NCBI GenBank assembly: GCA_004154925.1
Contig: QJNS01000001.1
Location: forward strand, 744,001-808,000
Reading direction: 5' to 3'
DNA from: Monosporascus cannonballus
Taxonomy: Eukaryota; Ascomycota; Sordariomycetes; Xylariales
DNA: 64,000 nucleotides
Of this stretch, positions 59,095-64,000 are shown one piece after another. The position numbers were made by a program, and so were the translations under genes. The notes under the pieces were generated by a model. That model searched no databases and was not told the origin of the DNA. It saw only the letters and a program-made list of their open reading frames with translations. Each line of letters opens with the position of its first letter. The first letter of the stretch is position 1.

Positions 59095-60958
59095 TTAACG
59101 TATTATATAAGTTCGCGACTTAAACAAGTTTGCGATTCGCTTTTTAGCACGTTGCAATAAGAAATTCAACTTAATTAACTATAACATATCACATTAATTT
59201 AAATTAATCGGATTTTCTATCGCTGGTCGCCTTTATATTTTCTTTACAAGTAGGCGCATTGTATCTCGATTTGCTGTAAACGTTATAGTTTAGTTCTTTC
59301 GCTTAAGCCCTTTTGCGACGATCATCTTTAGCCGCTATTAGTTGCAATTACTTATTACTGCTTTTTTTCGTAGCTATAAAAGTTTGTACTTTCTTTATTA
59401 TAATTGTCCTTTTTTATAAAGCAGTTTATTTTTCGCCCTTTAGCTTTTATTAAAAATACAGTTCGTTTCGCGCAAATAACCGTGTTTTTCGTTAAAAAAG
59501 CAATTTTATGCAAAAGTATTAAGTTATTTTTTATTAAAAGCTTAACTAATTTAATTATTTTTATTAGCGAATTATCTTGGTGGTTTCTGATTTTTCTTTG
59601 TAAACAACGTCCTTGTCGAATCGTTTTAATAATATTCTTAAGAGTTTTTATAGGTGGGGAAATAACGGAAATAGCAAAAATAAGCGGCGAAATAGTCGAT
59701 ATAGGTATAACTGGAACTTTTAATTCAGAAAGGATACGATAAAGATCGAATAAAATAAGTTTTACTTTTGCGAATCCGGCTTTAATATTATCGGTCGTTA
59801 TAGTAGCTTTAAACGTATTACAGAAGCCTGCGATAAAATTTCCTTAGTAATATAAATAATGTATTGCTGTATAAAACTTTCGATATAAAGCAAATACGGG
59901 ATTTTTAATACGGAAAAAATAAGATACGTCGAAAATTTAAAGCCGGTAAAAAATAGGCAGATATATAAAATATAATAATGTCGTTAATTTAGCAGTATTT
60001 TTCGAATTCGATCGAATAATAACATTCGAAACCGTCGAAGACAAAAAAACCTTTCGACCTTTTAATAAGCGTTTTAATATATTTATTGAAATGCTTAATC
60101 CATTTTAAACATAGTTTATTTATTATCTAGCCGTTTTTGCTTATAGCAAACCTTTAGTTAAATTAGAATGGGTTATCGGCAAATTAGCGAAAAAAAGGTT
60201 TTTTTTTGATAAAAATAATAAATGAGGGTAAAGCTCAGCCTTGAGAATTAACGGCTTATATTACCGTAAATTATTCTCGATTTTTTTAAGAGATTTATAG
60301 AAATTCTTTATGCTTTTTAACGTTAATAATAACCATATTTATTATTATAAAAAGCTTTATTAAAATTTTGGTTTTATCGAAAATATAAATAACTTTTTTT
60401 ACGATACCGTATATTGCAATTATAATCCGGATAAATGTAAATTATTTTTAAAATATTTTTAAATATTTGTATAAAATTATTAATATTTTATTTTTTAATT
60501 TAAAGGCATTTCGAAATTCTTTTAGCCGTTTAATAAACCTAAATACTTAATTAATTTTAACGTATTTTATAACGCATTACGTAAGCAGTAAATTTGCCAT
60601 ATCTTTAACGTATTAACGCCGAATAAGAAACGTTCGCGTATTTAGGTTAATGATCCGTTCGACGATCTATTTTTTTCGATCGAGGTTAATTTTTGCAAAT
60701 TGGAGATAATATCGGTTCGGGCGCGTTTACCTTGGTATCGAGATTTAAAGATCGCTTCAGCGACATCGTATATCGTACTAAACTTTTTATAATTAAGTTT
60801 CGGGGTAGGTCTTTTCGCCTAAACGGCTAAATTTATTTTTTTGTAAGATATTCTATATTATTGGTATTAAATAAAATATGTTTAAAGTTGGTAATCGGAA
60901 TATGAACAAAAAGTAAGTGACGAACTTATTTAAGTCGCAAGTTTGTATAGTAAGTTAA
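59095..60958 (-). mobile_element. Degraded Fot1/pogo-type (Tc1/mariner superfamily) DNA transposon, ~1.86 kb
   Basis: Inverted ends of about 50 bp: left TTAACGTATTATATAAG..TTCGCGACTTAAACAAG, right (reversed) TTAACTTACTATACAAAC..TTGCGACTTAAATAAG. The size matches Fot1-like elements. A DDE transposase remnant reads on the minus strand. TA next to each end is compatible with the TA target site of the superfamily. Confidence 0.75.
59780..60880 (-). pseudogene. Fot1/pogo DDE transposase remnant
   Basis: Minus-strand translation gives VNSQG-stop-ALPSFII (usual INSQGWALPPFII) near 60,245, KNG-stop-IINK (usual DNGWTxNE) near 60,135, LKWIKHFNKYIK near 60,095, and FVFDGFE..SIEFEKYC (usual LDGHESHxSxEFxxYC, carrying a catalytic Asp) near 60,030. 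The two stops replace Trp (TGG to TGA or TAG). The sense of the open frame at 59,404-59,742 on plus is therefore spurious. Confidence 0.75.
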
Positions 60959-62969
60959 TAGTTTTATGCAGATTATATATAACATTATAAAATTAAAATA
61001 GCTTTTAATTTGATGTCTTTTTACTGAAGGTTTTAAAGCTTTAAATTTATCGAATTTACCTAACTTTGAGTTTTTAAAACATATTAATAATTTAAATTAA
61101 AAGGTTAAATCTCAGAGCTAATATAAACTTAATAATATAATTATTTTATAGTCGAAAACTAAATTTTTACTTTTTGTATTAGTCGACAATTTAAAATTTA
61201 AGTAAATTATATTAAATATTTGTTTTTATTTTTTATACTTAATTGATCCGACATTATTCAACGCTTAATTTTTAATTCATGTTATAATTATTTCAGAAAA
61301 CATATGTATATATTTTGGGCCTTATTGACAAGATATTTAAATCTTTTTATAATAACTAATATATACTCTTTTTTAAATAAATAGTCGATATATTTATTTT
61401 TTAATATAATTTTATTTTTGCGCTTAACCTTTTTATAATATCCAGTTTTTAAATTACGTACCTTAAATAACACCCATTAACTTGATTAGGTATATTATAT
61501 CAAACCTACGTTTTTAAAGTTCTTTTAATCGTTTTTCGTAATTTGGACTTTTGTTAAATCTTATAATTTAAAAGTTTTTAAAATATTTTTGATAATTTGT
61601 CCAATATTTTCTTTAAAAACAACTTTAACTTAATTTTCTATAAAAAAACTATTAATTTATTAAAGTGACTTCCTTATTATTTTAGTTTTTAAAGAATGAT
61701 ATTTTAGATATAACGTATTAACTCTATTAAATTGATTACTAATTATAATTTGTAAGTATCGTAAATTTAAAAGAATACACTATACCCGATAACACTATAA
61801 AATCATTTGAATTTATTTATAATACTGATAAGAAAAACGGATTTAAATGAATTAAAAGTTTTTTAACCATAGCTTCGAGCGTAAATATCGCCAGTTTCAT
61901 AAATATATACTAAAGAACTTTCGAAGATAGTTTTAAATTTAATTTATAATCTATTAATATTAGAATTACTTTGAGTAAAGGAATTACAAATCTTAATAAA
62001 TACTACAAATTAATATTATTTAATTTATAGAAATAATAGGGGTACCTATTTTTGTTTCGACATAAAAAGCTAAAATAACTTCAATGCGTAATACTGTTAA
62101 CCTTTTTAAAACTTTTTATTATCTTAAAATATTTAATATTATGAGCGTCTTATATTCTTCAAATTAATTACATAATATTTTAGCATAGATCGGAACTGTT
62201 TTTTCTAAGTCCGATTATTTACAAAACAGCTAAAATCATTAGATTATAGTACGATTTTCTCCTTTTTTAAAATGTTTGCTTGTAACAATAATTTATTTAC
62301 TTATTAATTTTAATAAATAGATCTACATTTGTATATTTATTATATTTCGCCGAACTAAACAACGGTTTTCGTTATCATAGTAACCGTTTAATTTTAATAT
62401 ATATTCTTTATTTTGGATTTGAAAAAAAGGTACAAATTATAAAGTTACTTTGCACATTCTGGCAATCTATACGATATATTTATTACGGCGGTCCTCGTAG
62501 TATAGTTCTTTTTTCGAAAGTTAAATATTAATAATTATTTAATAAACAGAATCGCTTAAATATAAAAAAACGTAAGGTCATAAAGTATTACGACCTGCTA
62601 TTAATAAATTAGATTATTTATAAAATATAAGTAATTGTTCTGTTAATATAATATTAAAATCTCTACTTAAAATATTAAATATACGAAAATTATAGAAAAG
62701 TTTAAAGGTTTAAAATAAAAGTAATAACAATGAAAAGCTACGATTACAGCAGCTCTATTAAAATAGGCTATAAACTTAGTTAATTAATTCATTATTAATT
62801 GGAATATATCTCTCGTTATAAATAAAAGTTTTTATTTCATAAGCGTTAAGTATTAATAACGGTTTTGTTTAACTTTTAGATAGCTTTGAAATTTAAATTA
62901 ACTTTGTTTTATTTTGAATATTCTATTATCCTTTACGTTTAATTCGGTTTTTGCCGTATGTACTTTAAA
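60959..62969. other. AT-rich stretch without a gene
   Basis: A minus-strand open frame at 61,288-61,473 is lysine-rich low-complexity sequence typical of AT-rich DNA and matches nothing I know. A tRNA-Asp-like start lies at 62,492. Confidence 0.5.
62492..62565 (+). pseudogene. tRNA-Asp-like remnant (TCCTCGTAGTATAGTTC)
   Basis: TCCTCGTAGTATAGT closely matches the 5' end and A box of fungal tRNA-Asp/Glu genes (TCCTCGNTAGTATAGTGG). Sequence after it is too AT-rich to show an anticodon stem, B box or 3' acceptor strand. It is the third tRNA-like site in the block. Confidence 0.3.
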
Positions 62970-63210
62970 TATTGAAGTGGGGTTAGTGTTGAGTTGCCAG
63001 GCTGCAAGGTGATAGCTAGCTGTTAGGCATCGACGATATTTGTTGTCGAAGGTTCTAGCATTTCCAAGTGGGTCGGCGGCGGTCTATAAAATGCTGACCT
63101 GTCAACATTTATATGTAGCTTCCCATAGCAAAAGGACGCCAGACAATTTCCACTCCCAAGCCCTGATCAAGATGTTCTGTATCTCATACACCTAGATTAG
63201 CCCTATCCTC
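62970..63210 (-). repeat. LTR-like island of normal composition
   Basis: Read on minus, a TGTTGACAGGTCAGCATTTT start is followed by TATAG and CCGCCGCCGACCCACTTGG; GACCCACTT is shared with the island at 56,930-57,118. It lies downstream (on minus) of gypsy integrase remains at 63,600-63,960, so it may be that element's 3' LTR. Boundaries are not certain. Confidence 0.4.
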
Positions 63211-63599
63211 AATTCAATATATTAATTGTTAATTCGAATAGCACAATATAAAAAATTAGATAAAACTTAATTTTATATAAGAACTTTAAGTAATAATTAT
63301 TTTTTAAACCCTTTTAGTGATTTTATAATGCCTAATATATTTAAAACTATATTTTTATTTCGTCTTTTATTTCAATATTTCGAACAATAAAATTAATTTT
63401 TTAACCCTTTTTCGTTATAATATTTACTTATTGAATTATGTGAGAACTATAATTTTTGTCCTATCATTTAATATTATTACTTAAGTTGTTTTAATATAAA
63501 AATTAATTTAATATTAATATGTTTGTCGTCTATATTTCGCGAAACTTCTGGAACAACTCTAAAATTAGTATTTATTAAGATAGTGTTAATTTTTTAATA

Positions 63600-64000
63600 A
63601 CTATTATCATAAGCGAATTAGGTTATTAATAACTTCTTAACTATTTTACTCGTAATGTAATATCGTAAATATACTTTTAAAGTTTGATTAAATCGTTTTA
63701 TTTATCCGTTTATTTATAGTGTAAAACGTTAAATATAGTAACTCGTATACATTAAAGATAATTTGGAAAAGATATATATTATTTGTTCTATGTCCGTAGT
63801 TTTATAATAAGGTAAAAAAAAGAAAATCTTTCAAATCGCTTAATAATTAAAAACATTATTGTAATGTTTTTTTATCGCTATAGTCTCAGATAAGAGCAAT
63901 TTAATAATAAATATATAATAATCGAAGTTTTTTTTTCAAAATTAGTAATACTTATAGTTTCATATAAGGTTTTGTATCGTAATATTTTTGTTATATTATA
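63600..64000 (-). mobile_element. Second Ty3/gypsy element: integrase remnant at the right window edge
   Basis: Minus-strand reading gives VTIFNVLHYK-stop-TDK-stop-NDLIKL-stop-KYIYDI, which follows the integrase signature HPQTDGQTERxNQTLKxYLR, with stops where Gln is expected (CAA/CAG to TAA/TAG). RT and the 5' LTR would lie beyond the window. Confidence 0.65.

Noticed and set aside
59404..59742. 112-codon plus-strand open frame inside the pogo-like element
   Set aside because: The transposase remnant reads on the opposite strand; this frame is hydrophobic low-complexity sequence of AT-rich DNA.
61288..61473. 61-codon Lys/Ile-rich minus-strand frame
   Set aside because: Composition is what AT-rich DNA yields by chance; no family match.
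1..64000. CRISPR arrays, bacterial-type operons, rRNA genes
   Set aside because: None seen; introns, gene density and RIP-type repeats show a fungal nuclear sequence.

Overview
The window looks like part of a filamentous ascomycete (Pezizomycotina) chromosome with a two-compartment layout. A gene island of ordinary base composition (about 6,960-38,375) lies between two extremely AT-rich blocks (1-6,960 and 38,375-64,000). The short introns, with GT..AG ends and CTAAC/CTGAC-type branch sites, and the gene set (Nuf2, AP-3 beta, a Bqt4-like APSES protein, an RTA1-family membrane protein, ACC deaminase) point to a filamentous fungus. The AT-rich blocks carry transposon remnants full of C-to-T/G-to-A changes and in-frame stops, which is what repeat-induced point mutation (RIP) leaves behind. 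I cannot name the species.

Left AT block (1-6,960): two degraded Ty1/copia elements lie side by side on the minus strand, each with a recognisable aspartic-protease region and an LTR-like right end. They are followed by 1.7 kb of AT-rich sequence with small tandem motifs. A 111-bp element with perfect 14-bp inverted ends (GGGTACCCGTGGGT) marks the border with the gene island.

Gene island (about 31 kb): eight conserved genes of identifiable family and one lineage-type protein, nearly all rebuilt here from several exons. In order they are a thioredoxin with a mitochondrial-type leader (-), an 817-residue disordered basic protein (-), kinetochore protein Nuf2 (+), an uncharacterised 257-residue protein (-, convergent with Nuf2), AP-3 adaptor beta subunit (+), 1-aminocyclopropane-1-carboxylate deaminase (-), an RTA1-family seven-helix membrane protein (-), 3-hydroxyisobutyrate dehydrogenase (-), and a Bqt4-like inner-nuclear-membrane APSES protein (-). 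They look like independent housekeeping genes plus two niche genes (ACC deaminase and RTA1-like), with no sign of a metabolic cluster. The stretches at 14.6-19.4 kb and 29.4-33.6 kb hold no gene I can recognise; the latter contains a 10-N assembly gap.

Right AT block (38,375-64,000): an array of about five ~1.1-1.4 kb repeat units in both orientations with a palindromic junction (40.7-48.0 kb); a nearly complete but dead chromodomain Ty3/gypsy retrotransposon (about 48.0-55.3 kb); three tRNA-like A-box remnants; a solo-LTR-like island; a short and a full-length TIR element of the Fot1/pogo type (57.4-58.2 and 59.1-61.0 kb); and, at the right edge, the integrase end of a second gypsy element on the minus strand. 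Nothing in these blocks looks translatable.

I found no clear previously undescribed system. The most interesting items are the inverted/tandem repeat array, the tRNA-like remnants in RIP-type DNA, the stop-free 57-nt intron in the Bqt4-like gene, and the unplaced 257-residue protein. All coordinates in the AT-rich blocks are approximate; exon borders in the island were read base by base.
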